In this document: positions 37,114-47,474 of the stretch, in pieces
Layout of the letters: every line of letters starts with the position of its first letter
Position numbering within the stretch: position 1 is the stretch's first letter
Source: Arthrobacter sp. TPD3018
GTDB lineage: Bacteria > Pseudomonadota > Alphaproteobacteria > Sphingomonadales > Sphingomonadaceae
Assembly (NCBI GenBank): GCA_003075315.1
Contig: QDFQ01000001.1
Location: 1,097,998-1,161,997, forward strand
Direction: 5' to 3'
Length of the DNA: 64,000 nucleotides
Notes under the pieces: generated by a model
What the model was told of the DNA's origin: nothing
Databases searched by the model: none
Seen by the model: only the letters and a program-made list of their open reading frames with translations
Program-made: the position numbers and the translations under genes

Positions 37114-39201
37114 TTAGGCTAGGGTCCGAACGTTCGGTTCCCGGTCCCAATAGCGCTTCTTGGCCGCCTCGACGAACTCGGGCAGATCGGTGATCCCCTC
37201 GTCGCGCTCTACGCCGGCCTTGTCGAGCAGAGGCTGGGCTGCCGCATTATGCCCGATCGCCTTCAGATGGCCGAAGGCGTCCATGACCCATTGCACCGCG
37301 GCGCCTTCCTTGACGAGCTTGACGCAAGCCGCCTCCGACAGGATCACCGCGCAGGCATCGACCGTCACCGACGGCTGGCCGAACAGCTGTGCATCCGCGG
37401 CGATCGTGCTGCCGTCGGACAGCGGGACCTTGCCGACCTTGGGCGCGATCGTCTTCGCCGTGCCGCCAGCGGCCTTCACCGCATCCTGCACCGCCTTGAG
37501 CTCGCCGGCGTCGGTTCCGTCTGCGATCAGGATGCCGACGGTGCGCCCCTCCAGCGTGTGCTTTTCCAGCGGGCCGCGGATGATGCGCAGCGCGGGCGAG
37601 GGGGCCATGTCGAGCACCGGAGCGGCGGTCTTCGACGCGGGTGGCAGGTCCATGGCGAGGCCATCGGCAACGCGACGCGCCAGTTCCTCGTCGACGTTGC
37701 GCAGATTGGCCATCATCGCGATGCGGATATGCTCCAGGCTGACCTTGCTCAGCTCGAACACCAATGCCGAGGCGATGTGCGCCTGCTCCGCCGGGTCCAT
37801 CGACCGGAAAAACATCCGCGCCTGGCTGTAATGGTCGGCGAAGCTTTCCGGGCGGATGCGCAGCTTCTGGCCCTGTTCCTCCGACGGGAAGGTCTTGTAG
37901 CCGCCGTCGGGGTCTTCGCGCGCACCGGCTTCCTCACCCGCTTGCGCTAGGCTGTTGGGCTCGTAATTGGCGCGGCCCTTGGGCACCGCCATCTGCATAT
38001 GGCCGTCGCGCTGCTGGTTCATGAACGGGCAGCCCGATGCGGCGGCGCGCCCCTTCGCGCTGTTGATCGGCAGTTGGTGGAAATTGACCGATCCCAGCCG
38101 CGACAGCTGCGTGTCGGTGTAGCTGAACAGGCGCCCCTGCAGCAGCGGGTCGCTTGAAAAGCCGATGCCGGGGACGACATGGCTCGGCACGAATGCGGCC
38201 TGTTCGGTCTCGGCGAAGAAATTGTCGGGATAGCGGTCCAGCACCATCCGCCCGACGATGCGGACCGGCAGCACCTCTTCGGGGATGATCTTCGTCGCGT
38301 CGAGCACGTCATAGGGCTGGCTGTTGGCGAACTCCTCGTCGAACAGCTGGACGCCCAGCTCCCATTCCGGGAAGTCGCCGCGATCGATCCGCTCGAACAG
38401 GTCGCGGCGCTGGAAATCGGGGTCGGCGCCGGCGATCTTCACCGTCTCGTCCCAGATGGTCGAGGCGAGGCCCGCCTTCGGCTTCCAGTGGAACTTGACG
38501 AAGGTCGACTTGCCCTCCTTGTTGATGAAGCGGAAGGTGTGGACGCCGAACCCCTCCATGTTTGCGAAGGTGCGCGGCAGCGTGCGGTCCGACATTGCCC
38601 ACATGACCATATGGGTCGATTCGGGCATCAGGCTGATGAAGTCCCAGAAGGTATCATGCGCGGTCGCCGCCTGTGGGTAGCCCCGATCCGCCTCCATTTT
38701 GGCGGCGTGGATCAAGTCGGGGAATTTGATCGCGTCCTGGATGAAGAAGACGGGGATGTTGTTGCCGACGAGGTCCCAATTGCCCTGCCGGGTATAGAAT
38801 TTGACCGCGAAGCCGCGCACGTCGCGCGGCGTGTCGATCGATCCCGCACCGCCCGCGACCGTCGAGAAGCGGGTGAACACTTCAGTTCGTTGCCCCTTCT
38901 TCTGGAACAGGTCGGCGGTAGTGATGTCGGCCAGGCTGTCGGTGCATTCGAAATAGCCGTGCGCCGCGCTGCCCCGCGCGTGGACGATGCGTTCGGGAAT
39001 GCGCTCATGGTCGAAGTGATTGATCTTCTCGCGGTAGATTTCGTCCTCGAGCAGCACCGGGCCACCCGCACCGGCCTTCAGCTGGTTCTGATTGTCGGCG
39101 ATCGGGGTGCCGTGGTTGGTGGTCAGCACCGGATGTGCGTCGTCGGCGACCTGATGGGTCTCGCCGCCCGTACCAGGGTTGCGCGGCATGGCTTCGGTCA
39201 T
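37114..39201 (-). CDS. katE: Catalase HPII-type, large subunit (clade 2)
   Basis: A 695-residue monofunctional haem catalase of the large-subunit type. The distal histidine lies in [16 protein letters not shown], the distal asparagine in [13 protein letters not shown], and the proximal tyrosine in [16 protein letters not shown]-terminal flavodoxin/GATase-like domain (from about residue 545, [17 protein letters not shown]) is the clade-2 hallmark. The ATG chosen has AAGGAG 5 bases upstream; an ATG 27 bp further upstream lacks this. It removes hydrogen peroxide in the cytoplasm, usually under general stress control in this group. Confidence 0.94.
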   Translation of the reverse strand: MTEAMPRNPGTGGETHQVADDAHPVLTTNHGTPIADNQNQLKAGAGGPVLLEDEIYREKINHFDHERIPERIVHARGSAAHGYFECTDSLADITTADLFQKKGQRTEVFTRFSTVAGGAGSIDTPRDVRGFAVKFYTRQGNWDLVGNNIPVFFIQDAIKFPDLIHAAKMEADRGYPQAATAHDTFWDFISLMPESTHMVMWAMSDRTLPRTFANMEGFGVHTFRFINKEGKSTFVKFHWKPKAGLASTIWDETVKIAGADPDFQRRDLFERIDRGDFPEWELGVQLFDEEFANSQPYDVLDATKIIPEEVLPVRIVGRMVLDRYPDNFFAETEQAAFVPSHVVPGIGFSSDPLLQGRLFSYTDTQLSRLGSVNFHQLPINSAKGRAAASGCPFMNQQRDGHMQMAVPKGRANYEPNSLAQAGEEAGAREDPDGGYKTFPSEEQGQKLRIRPESFADHYSQARMFFRSMDPAEQAHIASALVFELSKVSLEHIRIAMMANLRNVDEELARRVADGLAMDLPPASKTAAPVLDMAPSPALRIIRGPLEKHTLEGRTVGILIADGTDAGELKAVQDAVKAAGGTAKTIAPKVGKVPLSDGSTIAADAQLFGQPSVTVDACAVILSEAACVKLVKEGAAVQWVMDAFGHLKAIGHNAAAQPLLDKAGVERDEGITDLPEFVEAAKKRYWDREPNVRTLA

Positions 39202-39406
39202 AGTGGCTCCTTGCATTTTGCAGGGCAAACGAGCCGTCAGGACCGTCGGGTACGGGCATGATTTCGATCAATACGATTTCGCGTGGGGCGCCGGACCGCC
39301 CCTGGCTGGCGTTGCGATTGGTAGGCAGCCCGTCGAGTGGGCGGAATGGGCGAACAGTTGTTTTCGTCGTCTGCTACGCCTCCCGTTCGCCGACCACTAC
39401 CCAGTG

Positions 39407-42139
39407 CTAAAACCGCGCTGTTCGGATGCGCACGGTCAGCGCCAGTTCGTCGCGAGCGGTCAGAACCTTGCGGCGCACGTCGATCGGCAGCGCCGGGTGC
39501 GCCTCGAGAAACCGGTCGACGACATCGAGCGCCGCGGCATCGCGCTGTCCGCCGATGAAGGCGTCGATCCAGGCGGGCAGGAAGAAGATGCGGCGGTTCT
39601 GACGGATCCACTCCAGCCGGTCGAGCGCCGGGCGGAGGAAGGGGAGGGTGAGGGGCGCCTGCTCGATCGTGTTGAAGGCGCCGAGACTTTCGCTCGCCCA
39701 CGCCTCGTTCAAGGTCGCATCGTCGAAATAGCGCGTGAAATAGGCTGCCTTGACCGCGCGGTCGGGTGTCGCGGCGTGGGCGACGAAGGCGTCCTTTACC
39801 GCCTCGCTCGATCGGTCGAGCTGTTGCTCGGCTGCGTATACGGTTGCGGCGTCGGGCGCGCCGATGGCGATCAGGCGGCGGACGATCGCCCAGCGTGTCG
39901 GCTGGCGGATCGCGATGCCGACCAACGTCGCGCGCCCGGCGAGTAAGGTACGCAGGCGATCGAGCGCCAGCGACGTCCGCGCGGTCGCGATCAGGCGATC
40001 GAGGGCATCCTTCCGCAGGCCATAGCCGAGCCTGATATCGTCGATGCGGGTAAGCAACGCCTGTTCCCAGCGGGGCCGCAGCGGCGCGGATATGTCATCG
40101 GGCAGATAGACATCGAGCGCGGCGGCGCCGCGCGACAGGATCGTCCGCGAAATCTGCTCGTCGGTTTCGCCGGGCAGGTGTTTGAGCAGCATCGCGATGT
40201 AGCGCGCCGGCGAGAAGCGGACATCGCGGACCGTGTCCCACACCGCGCTCCAGAGCATGGCGCGCAACAGCGGGTCCTTCACCGTGCCGACGTGCCCGAC
40301 GATCCAGGCGATGGTGCGGTCATCGGGCAGGAACAGGCCGTAGCCCTGATCGTCGTCGTTCGGCCAGACATAGTCCGGTGTCGGCAGGCCTGCCGCCCCC
40401 GTGACGATCGCGCTCGTACCTTCGAATGCCGCGTCGAGCACGACGTCGGGGCGGGTCGTATAGCCCAGCCGCACGCGCACCTTCATCGGCCATGCGCCCC
40501 CGCGATCGCCGGGCAGCGACCGCGCCGGCCGCTGCACGAGCGTCAGCGACCCGATCGTGTTGCCGTTCGTCGTGAGCTGCGTATCGATGCGGGGCAGGCC
40601 GGCGCGCAGCATATATTGGCTGCCGAAGGCGGTGAGATCGACGCCTGACGCGGTGCCGACCGCGCCGAGCAGGTCCTGCCAGGTGGCGTTGCCATAGGCA
40701 TGTTCGGTCAGGAAACGGTGGAGGCCGCGGCGGAACCCCGCCTCGCCGACCAGAAAGGCGAGCTGTTTGATGACCGCCGGTGCCTTGTTGTAGACGATCG
40801 GGCCGTAATTGCTCTTTGCGGCATCGAGATTGTCGAGTGGCTGCCACAGCGCCTGCGTGCCGCTGGTCGCATCGGCGCGATAGGCGGGCGTTTTGGTCGA
40901 CAGGAGGAAGGTGGTCCAAGCGTTGCTGTCGGGCTGCAACTCGGCTTGAATCCGCGCAGCCATGTAGGTGGCAAAGCCTTCCTTCAGCCACAAGTCGTCG
41001 AACCAGCGCATGGTGACGAAGTCGCCGAACCATTGGTGGCTGATCTCGTGGTAGATAGTGGCGTCGCGGCCGACGCGCTGTGGCAGCGTCGGCGGCTCGC
41101 GGAAGATGAAGCGGTCCTCGTTGTAGAAGACGGCGCCGACATGCTCCATGCCGCCGAACGGAAAGGCGGGCGCGAGCAGCAGGTCGAGCTTGGCGAAGGG
41201 GAAGGGGATGCCGAACCAGTCGCTCAGCCAGCGTACAGCGGCGCAATTGATCGCGATTTGCGCCTCGGCATCAACCTCGGCGCGACGCGAGGCGCGCGCG
41301 TACAGGGTGATGGGCCGCTCCCCTGCCGGAGCGGACGTCCAGTGCGTCCAGGGTCCCGCGGCGAAGGCGGCAAGATAGGTGGAGATCGGCTCGGTTTCAG
41401 CGAAGCGCCAGCGCGTGCCGCCGGTCACCGGCTGTTGCGCGTCGAGCGGGCCGTTGGCGATCACCGTCCAACCGCCCGGTGCGGTCAGCGTCCAGTGGAA
41501 ACGCGCTTTCAGGTCGGGCTGGTCGAAGCAGGGGAACAGCAGATTGGCGTCGGAGGGGACGAGCAGGGTGTAGAGATAGGTCTGGCCGTCCTTGTCGTCA
41601 TGATAGCGGATGATCGACGCGCCCGAAGCCGCGATCGGTGTCGCGAAGCGTGCCGAGACGACGTTGGCGCCCGTCTTCAGCAGCGCAGCCGGCAGGACGA
41701 GGTGGCCGTCGATCCGCTCGACATTGGACAGCGGGCGGCCGTTGACCGTCAGGTCGGCAAGCATCGGCCCACGAAAATCGAGGGTCAGATCGCCGCTGTT
41801 GCCCACGCGATCGAAGCGGATGACGGCCGAGCCCGTCGCCGTGTCCTTTGCGGTCAGATCGAGCGACAGATCGTAGCGGACGCTGGAAATCTGCTTTGCC
41901 CGACGTCGCGCGAGGTCGAGCGAAATGCCGCGGCCGATGCCGTCGCCCGACGGCGCACCGATGGGACGTGCCTGCGCCGCGCTCCAGACCCCCATCGGTG
42001 CCAGCATCGCGGTGCGAAGCAGCGTGCGGCGCGTATCGAAAAAGTGCAGGTCGGCCCCCTGTCGCGGTGGAGAGCCGACCTTAAGACGATCCGCCCCCGC
42101 CTGTCGATCGGACGGACGAAGCGCGCGTGAGCGTGCCAT
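39407..42139 (-). CDS. M1-family zinc aminopeptidase, exported
   Basis: A 910-residue aminopeptidase N-like protein. The zinc site HEISHQW is followed 18 residues later by the ligand in LKEGFATYM, and the substrate-gating GGMEH replaces the usual GAMEN. An ERAP1-like C-terminal domain fills the last 350 residues. The N-terminus is ambiguous: a Tat-like or Sec signal (TRRTLLRTAMLAPMGVWSAAQA) lies about 35 residues after the ATG, so the true start may be internal. It reads leftward as a single gene and would trim peptides in the periplasm. Confidence 0.87.
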   Translation of the reverse strand: MARSRALRPSDRQAGADRLKVGSPPRQGADLHFFDTRRTLLRTAMLAPMGVWSAAQARPIGAPSGDGIGRGISLDLARRRAKQISSVRYDLSLDLTAKDTATGSAVIRFDRVGNSGDLTLDFRGPMLADLTVNGRPLSNVERIDGHLVLPAALLKTGANVVSARFATPIAASGASIIRYHDDKDGQTYLYTLLVPSDANLLFPCFDQPDLKARFHWTLTAPGGWTVIANGPLDAQQPVTGGTRWRFAETEPISTYLAAFAAGPWTHWTSAPAGERPITLYARASRRAEVDAEAQIAINCAAVRWLSDWFGIPFPFAKLDLLLAPAFPFGGMEHVGAVFYNEDRFIFREPPTLPQRVGRDATIYHEISHQWFGDFVTMRWFDDLWLKEGFATYMAARIQAELQPDSNAWTTFLLSTKTPAYRADATSGTQALWQPLDNLDAAKSNYGPIVYNKAPAVIKQLAFLVGEAGFRRGLHRFLTEHAYGNATWQDLLGAVGTASGVDLTAFGSQYMLRAGLPRIDTQLTTNGNTIGSLTLVQRPARSLPGDRGGAWPMKVRVRLGYTTRPDVVLDAAFEGTSAIVTGAAGLPTPDYVWPNDDDQGYGLFLPDDRTIAWIVGHVGTVKDPLLRAMLWSAVWDTVRDVRFSPARYIAMLLKHLPGETDEQISRTILSRGAAALDVYLPDDISAPLRPRWEQALLTRIDDIRLGYGLRKDALDRLIATARTSLALDRLRTLLAGRATLVGIAIRQPTRWAIVRRLIAIGAPDAATVYAAEQQLDRSSEAVKDAFVAHAATPDRAVKAAYFTRYFDDATLNEAWASESLGAFNTIEQAPLTLPFLRPALDRLEWIRQNRRIFFLPAWIDAFIGGQRDAAALDVVDRFLEAHPALPIDVRRKVLTARDELALTVRIRTARF

Positions 42140-42200
42140 GGATCGCCGCTCGCGAGGTTATCACGGACCGGCGCCGCCCCGCGGGTTGCGGGACGCAACT

Positions 42201-42235
42201 ACCGTAAAACTACGCAAATTTAGGTTTCGGTAACC
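42201..42235 (+). promoter_or_regulatory. Shared 35-bp promoter-like element, copy upstream of the GGDEF-EAL gene
   Basis: ACCGTAAAACTACG, 3 bases, ATTTA, 6 bases, GGTAACC, ending 44 bp before the ATG. The same pattern, differing at one fixed position, lies ahead of the globin chemoreceptor gene at 49519-49553. The first block contains the small dyad CGTA-AAAC-TACG. The binding factor is unknown. Confidence 0.65.
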
Positions 42236-42279
42236 GCGTCGGCCGAAGTCCTGTGTCGTCACATCATCGGGATGGCAGC

Positions 42280-44073
42280 ATGTCGATCTACAACCCAATT
42301 CATCGGACGGAAGGCGGCGCAGCCGACGTGCTCGGTCAGGTCGCATTGGAGCTCGATCGCGAGATCGCCTCGCTGGAGCATCGGGCGCGAACGCAGGAAG
42401 GGCGGCTGACCGAGCTGACCAACCTCGCCACGTTTCAGCGCGAGGCGCTCGATGCAGCGGCAATCGTCGCCGTCACCGATCGTGCCGGCCGGATCACGTC
42501 GGTCAACCACAGGTTCTGCGAACTGAGCGGCTATTCGGAAGCAGAGCTGATCGGGTCGACGCATCGCATCGTCCATTCGGGCGTCCACGATCGCGATTTC
42601 TTCCGCCACCTATACCGCACCATTTCCGGCGGCGAGGTCTGGCATGACGTCATCTGCAATCGCGCCAAGAGCGGGAAGCTCTATTGGGTCGATACGACGA
42701 TCGTGCCGCACCACGACGGGTCCGGCTATACCGCGATCCGGTTCGACGTCACGCCGCAGAAGGAAGCCGAGCAGCGACTCTGGCGGCTCGCGAACATCGA
42801 TCCGCTCACCGATCTGCCCAACCGCCGAAACTTCATGGACTTGCTGGCGGCGGCTACCGACCGGTGCGAGCCCTTTGCCACCGCCATCCTCGACCTCGAT
42901 CATTTCAAGGACGTCAACGACAGCGCGGGCCACGACGCCGGGGATCGCCTGTTGACCTGCGTTGCGCGCGCTTTGCAGTCGGCGATCGGAGCGGACGAGG
43001 TCATCGGCCGCCTGGGCGGCGACGAATTTGCGCTGATCCTGACCTTCGATGGCGACCTCGCCCGGTTGAACGAGAAGCTCGCGGCCCTGGTGGGCGTGGT
43101 GGGCGACCATACGGAGGCCAATGCCTTTGGCTGGCGGATCCAGGCGAGCATCGGCGCTGCGGTCTTTCCGGAAGACGGTGTCGACCATCGCGACCTGCTG
43201 AAATGCGCGGACATGGCGTTGTATGCGGCCAAACAGTCCGGTCGTGGCTGCGCCCGGGTGTTCGAGGGGCGCTACCGGCGCGAGGCGGAATGGCGTGCCG
43301 ACATTCGCTCCGCCATCCAGCGCGCCTTGGCGGAGAACGAATTGTTCGTGCAATACCAGCCGATCGTCGACCTTCAGGCCGCCCGCCCGATGGCGTTCGA
43401 GGCGCTGTTGCGCTGGAAGGTGCGGGACGGGTCGGTGATGACGCCGGCCGTGTTCGCCAACGTATTCGACGACGAACGGACGGCCGCCGATATTGGCGCA
43501 TTTGTGCTGACCGAGGTGCTCAGCCAGATCGACCGGTGGAACGCGCAGGGCGTGCCGTTCCAGTCGATTGCGATCAACGCGACGCTGGGGGATTTTCGAT
43601 CGTCGAAGTTCGTCGATCACATCATCCATGCGATCGATACGGGGCGCATCCGCGGCGACCAACTGTGCGTGGAGATCACCGAGGGCATGTTGCTCGATCG
43701 CGGCGCGCGAACGGTCTGGCCGTCGATCGATCGCCTGCACGATCGTGGCGTGCATATCGCGTTCGACGATTTCGGTACGGGCTTCGCCTCGCTGACCCAT
43801 CTGAGGCAGCTGCCGATCGACCATGTGAAGATCGACCGCAGCTTCATCGAATCAATCTGTGCCGGGGGCAAAGATCGCGTCATCGTGGAAAGCGTGATCG
43901 ACCTCGCGCATCGGCTGGGGCTGCGCGTCGTGGCAGAAGGCGTGGAGGCGAGCGAGCAGGAAACGTTGCTGCGCGGGCTGCGCTGCGACAGCATTCAGGG
44001 ATTCCTTATCGCTCCGGCGCTGAGCGAACAGCATGCCGCCGCGTTCACGCGCGACTATCCGATCGCGGCCTGA
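42280..44073 (+). CDS. PAS-GGDEF-EAL bifunctional cyclic-di-GMP enzyme
   Basis: A 597-residue cytoplasmic protein: short coiled N-terminus, PAS domain (about 60-170, ITSVNHRFCELSGYSEAELIG), GGDEF domain with intact GRLGGDEFALIL, and EAL domain with FEALLRW, VEITEG, DDFGTGFASL, KIDRSFI and AEGVE all present. Both diguanylate cyclase and phosphodiesterase activities are therefore possible. The allosteric RxxD site before GGDEF reads GADE, so product inhibition should be absent. The internal ATG is preferred over a GTG 27 bp upstream because the conserved reading begins here. It would set c-di-GMP levels and so motility or EPS production. Confidence 0.9.
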   Translation: MSIYNPIHRTEGGAADVLGQVALELDREIASLEHRARTQEGRLTELTNLATFQREALDAAAIVAVTDRAGRITSVNHRFCELSGYSEAELIGSTHRIVHSGVHDRDFFRHLYRTISGGEVWHDVICNRAKSGKLYWVDTTIVPHHDGSGYTAIRFDVTPQKEAEQRLWRLANIDPLTDLPNRRNFMDLLAAATDRCEPFATAILDLDHFKDVNDSAGHDAGDRLLTCVARALQSAIGADEVIGRLGGDEFALILTFDGDLARLNEKLAALVGVVGDHTEANAFGWRIQASIGAAVFPEDGVDHRDLLKCADMALYAAKQSGRGCARVFEGRYRREAEWRADIRSAIQRALAENELFVQYQPIVDLQAARPMAFEALLRWKVRDGSVMTPAVFANVFDDERTAADIGAFVLTEVLSQIDRWNAQGVPFQSIAINATLGDFRSSKFVDHIIHAIDTGRIRGDQLCVEITEGMLLDRGARTVWPSIDRLHDRGVHIAFDDFGTGFASLTHLRQLPIDHVKIDRSFIESICAGGKDRVIVESVIDLAHRLGLRVVAEGVEASEQETLLRGLRCDSIQGFLIAPALSEQHAAAFTRDYPIAA

Positions 44074-44081
44074 TCCTCGTC

Positions 44082-44747
44082 TCAGCCCGGCCCATCGGCG
44101 CGCACGATCGCGCCCTTGGGCTCCAGCCCCGCCTCTAGCGCCAGGCGCACGGCGTCCGACAGGCTGGACACCTCCAGCTTGTCCATCAGATGCGCGCGAT
44201 AGGTCTCGACCGTGCGGGTCGACAGGCCCAGCCGGTAGGCGATGATCTTGTTAGCCAATCCCAGCACCAGCCCCGCCAGCACATCGCGCTCGCGATCGGA
44301 CAGGCGTTCCAGACAGTGCTGCGCGGTGGCGACCCGGCCGCGTGCGCGCTGGTTCTGCCGCAACCGTTCCAGCGCGCGCATCACGGCCTGGCGCAACGTA
44401 GCGGGGCGCATCGGCTTTTCGATGAAGTCGGCCGCGCCTGCGTGCAGCGCCTCGACGGCTAGCGGCACCGTCGCCGCTCCGGTCAGCATCACGATCTGAT
44501 GATGGCTGCCGGTGCGCCGCAACTCGTCCTGCACCTCGCGGCCGCTCAATCCGGGCATATGGACGTCGAGCACCAGGCAGCCCTCGGGCAGCGTCGCCTG
44601 TTCGTGCAGGAAGGCGCGGCCATCGGGAAAGGTGCGTACCTGAAGCCCGGCAGCCGACAGCGTTTCCGCCAGCTCGGCGCGCAAGGCCGCGTCATCGTCC
44701 ACGACATAGGCGTAGGCGGCGGGGGTGTCGGGGGCGGGACCGGTCAT
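44082..44747 (-). CDS. FixJ/NarL-type response regulator
   Basis: A 221-residue two-domain regulator. The receiver has VVDDDAALR, the phospho-acceptor in CLVLDVHMPGLSG and the lysine in IEKPMRP; the C-terminal LuxR-type helix-turn-helix is LSDRERDVLAGLVLGLANKIIAYRLGLSTRTVETYRAH (residues about 150-190). The ATG used has AGGAGG 10 bases upstream; a longer start would overlap that ribosome-binding site. It is the last gene of a receiver-kinase-regulator operon and should be the transcriptional output of the kinase 7 bp upstream. Confidence 0.88.
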   Translation of the reverse strand: MTGPAPDTPAAYAYVVDDDAALRAELAETLSAAGLQVRTFPDGRAFLHEQATLPEGCLVLDVHMPGLSGREVQDELRRTGSHHQIVMLTGAATVPLAVEALHAGAADFIEKPMRPATLRQAVMRALERLRQNQRARGRVATAQHCLERLSDRERDVLAGLVLGLANKIIAYRLGLSTRTVETYRAHLMDKLEVSSLSDAVRLALEAGLEPKGAIVRADGPG

Positions 44748-44754
44748 GGCGGCG

Positions 44755-46977
44755 CTACCTCCTCGCATCGATCGGAAAGCTGAGGGTCAGCATCGCACCG
44801 CGTCCGTCGGGCTTGTTGGCAAGGGCGATCGATCCGCCCACCTCGTCCATGATTTGGCGGCAGACGAACAGCCCCAGGCCCGTGCCCTTGCCGATCGGCT
44901 TGGTCGTGGAAAAGGCGTCGAACGCCGTCCCGGCCACCGCGTCCGCCAGCCCGGTGCCGGTATCATCGATGACGACTTCGACCATCCTGTCGCGGTGGGC
45001 GAGGTCGATCGCGATACGGGCGGGGCCGGCGGCGCCCGTGGCACGAGCGGTATCGATCGAATCGGCGGCATTTTGCAGAGCGTTGACGACGATCTGTTCG
45101 ATCCCGACGCGCGGCAGTTCCAGGATGGGGAGCGACGCCGGCGCGGTGATCCGCAGCGCGATGTCGCGTTCGGACAGCACGGGGCGCATGAACCGCGCCG
45201 CATTCTGGATCGCGTCGACGATGCTGATCGGCTCGCTGCCGCCGCGTTCCAGCCGTGCATAGCCTGACGTCCGCTCGACGATGGCGGTCGCGCGTTCCAC
45301 CTGTTCGATGATCCGATCGAACTTCTGCACGGCACGTTGCGACGCCTCGTCCGACTGAGTGAGGGAGAGCCGTCCATTCTCCGCGGCGAGCGCGATGGTG
45401 AACAGCGGTTGCCGCAGCTCGTGGCTCAGCGCCGATGCCATGCCGCCGAGCTCCATCAGGCGGGCATGGTGTCGCATCTCGGTCTGGAACGCCTTGGCAG
45501 TGCGCAGCCGCACGACGCAGCCGAACCGCCACCGCTCAAACGCCGGGTCGTGGTCATGCGCCAGCAGCAGGTGCCATTCGGCCTCCGCGCCGGAGCCGAC
45601 GCGAAATTCCGCCATCACGTCGTCGTGTGCGTCGAGGTTTTCCAGCGTAGGGCGGTCGGCCGGATGCACAGGCAGGCTCATCTCGCGCCGGCCATGCTGT
45701 GGATCGATCTTGACGAAGCGCAGGATCCCGTCTGCCGCATCGTAGCGCACGTCGCTGAACACCTTGAACCCCATGGTGGTCCGCAATTCGTCCACCGCGC
45801 GGGCCAGGCGTTGGCGTTCGTGGTCGCTCGCCAGCAAGGCGTTGTTGATGGTGGCGAAGCGGTCCAACAGCGTGTGCGTTTCGCTGAACGGGACATCGAC
45901 GGGCGGGATCGGAGCATGGCGGTCGAAATGCGCCAGCGCGTCCTCCCATACCGCCACCGACCGGCGGATCGCGTGGCGGAAGGCGACGAGCCCCAGTTCC
46001 GCGAGCAGCAGATATGCCAGCAGCGGGATCAACCCCATGAACACGCCGACCATCGTCGCCCGCACGAACGGGCGGGGCGACACGATCGCGATATGCCCGT
46101 CGGGCGCGCGCTGCGCGACGCAGGTGGTCAACCAATAGCCGATCGTCTGCCGCTCGATCGCACTGGCGGTGCCGTCATCGATCCGGTGGCAGCCAAGCCG
46201 CGCCGCCGCGGACACCGTATCGGCGTGCGGCACATGGATCAGGCGGAGGGCATCGCGACTGCCGGGCATTGGCAGCGATCGGACCCGGCCAGTCGGAGCG
46301 TCCGCCGCCGGTACGACCGCAGCGGATGCCCGTGCCTGTTCGGCAAATCGAAGCACCCGCGCCGGCACCGACCGCATCTCGCCCAGCAGGAATAGCATGG
46401 CCGCGCCGGCGATCGCCAGCGACACCAGCGCGTCGAGCGCTCCGGTGAGCGACACCAATGGTCGGCGCATCAGGCCGCCCGTCGCCGGATCGCGGGTGAT
46501 GAACAGCACGACCGCATCGGTGATCGCGGCGGCCGCGATGGTGAACAGCACGGTGCGCAGGAACGCGATCAGCGCGGCCTCCGCTCCCGTGCCCCATGGG
46601 TTGTGCAGCAGCAAGCCGACCGCCACGCTGCCGACCGCGGCACTATCGAGGACGGTCACCGTCGACAGGCTGCGATCCCCGCGGCAAAACCGATCGACCA
46701 CGACGATATGGCCGAGTGCCGCGGCGATCAGCACGGGCTGGCCGAACCACGCCAAGGTTGGCAGCGTGGTCGCGACGGCGACCGCGATCGCGACGCGTAA
46801 ACCATACCACCGCCATGCGGGCAGATAGGCGAAGGGCGCGAGGATCAACTCGAACCCCGGGGCCGCCACCAGACGATGCCCCGACAGGACGATCACCAGG
46901 CCGAGCAGCGCCAGCGGCACGAAGGGCACCGCACGCCACCGTGCCGCCAGCGTCGGGACCGATAGGCCGGCGGCCAT
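44755..46977 (-). CDS. Membrane sensor histidine kinase
   Basis: A 740-residue kinase. About six hydrophobic segments fill residues 15-200 (a MASE-like sensory membrane domain), followed by a periplasmic loop and another helix (about 300-325), a PAS-like region, the phospho-acceptor in SALSHELRQPLFTIALAAENG and an ATPase domain with N-box VNALQNAADSI and G-boxes DDTGTGLAD and GKGTGLGLFVC. The HELRQPL pattern is of the DctB/FixL type. Its ATG overlaps the stop of the upstream receiver as TGATG. Confidence 0.88.
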   Translation of the reverse strand: MAAGLSVPTLAARWRAVPFVPLALLGLVIVLSGHRLVAAPGFELILAPFAYLPAWRWYGLRVAIAVAVATTLPTLAWFGQPVLIAAALGHIVVVDRFCRGDRSLSTVTVLDSAAVGSVAVGLLLHNPWGTGAEAALIAFLRTVLFTIAAAAITDAVVLFITRDPATGGLMRRPLVSLTGALDALVSLAIAGAAMLFLLGEMRSVPARVLRFAEQARASAAVVPAADAPTGRVRSLPMPGSRDALRLIHVPHADTVSAAARLGCHRIDDGTASAIERQTIGYWLTTCVAQRAPDGHIAIVSPRPFVRATMVGVFMGLIPLLAYLLLAELGLVAFRHAIRRSVAVWEDALAHFDRHAPIPPVDVPFSETHTLLDRFATINNALLASDHERQRLARAVDELRTTMGFKVFSDVRYDAADGILRFVKIDPQHGRREMSLPVHPADRPTLENLDAHDDVMAEFRVGSGAEAEWHLLLAHDHDPAFERWRFGCVVRLRTAKAFQTEMRHHARLMELGGMASALSHELRQPLFTIALAAENGRLSLTQSDEASQRAVQKFDRIIEQVERATAIVERTSGYARLERGGSEPISIVDAIQNAARFMRPVLSERDIALRITAPASLPILELPRVGIEQIVVNALQNAADSIDTARATGAAGPARIAIDLAHRDRMVEVVIDDTGTGLADAVAGTAFDAFSTTKPIGKGTGLGLFVCRQIMDEVGGSIALANKPDGRGAMLTLSFPIDARR

Positions 46978-47369
46978 CAGGCGTTGCCGGTGCCGCCGGT
47001 TTGGCCCGCCACGAGCGCACGCAGCGTGGCGGTCCGCAGGGGTTTGGTGAACAGGCCGCTCGTCGTCGTTGCGATGTCGGATAGCGCCGCGGCGGTGAGA
47101 TCAAGATGGCCGGTCATCAAGTACATCGTCGGCTCCGTCGTGCTGGTGGATCGACGATGGCGCAACATGCGCAAGACGTCTAGGCCACTTTCGGCCTTAA
47201 GTCGTAGATCACAAAGGATAACATCTACCGAACACGACGCCGTGTCGAGCGCTGTCAGCGCCTCTTCGCCAGATCGCGCGCCGCTGGCACGGGCGCCGAG
47301 TGCCTCGATCAATTCGATCAGCTCGGTCCGCAGGTCGTCATCATCTTCGATGATCAACAGGTGCCGCAT
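46977..47369 (-). CDS. Single-domain response regulator
   Basis: A 130-residue receiver: IIEDDDDLRTE, phospho-acceptor in VILCDLRLKAESG, switch residue in YLMTGH and lysine in FTKPLR. It heads the operon with the membrane kinase and the FixJ-type regulator, so the kinase may have two phosphate targets, or this receiver may act as a phosphate sink. The ATG before RHLLIIEDD is chosen over a longer frame that adds an unconserved 16 residues. Confidence 0.82.
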   Translation of the reverse strand: MRHLLIIEDDDDLRTELIELIEALGARASGARSGEEALTALDTASCSVDVILCDLRLKAESGLDVLRMLRHRRSTSTTEPTMYLMTGHLDLTAAALSDIATTTSGLFTKPLRTATLRALVAGQTGGTGNA

Positions 47370-47474
47370 CGCCGACCGTCCGGGTGAGCGTGGTGGCTGG
47401 TGAAACCGCGCCACCACTTGGGCGAAGCTAGGCCTGTGCTCGGGATACCTACGGCCTTGTGGTAGCGGCGGAGA

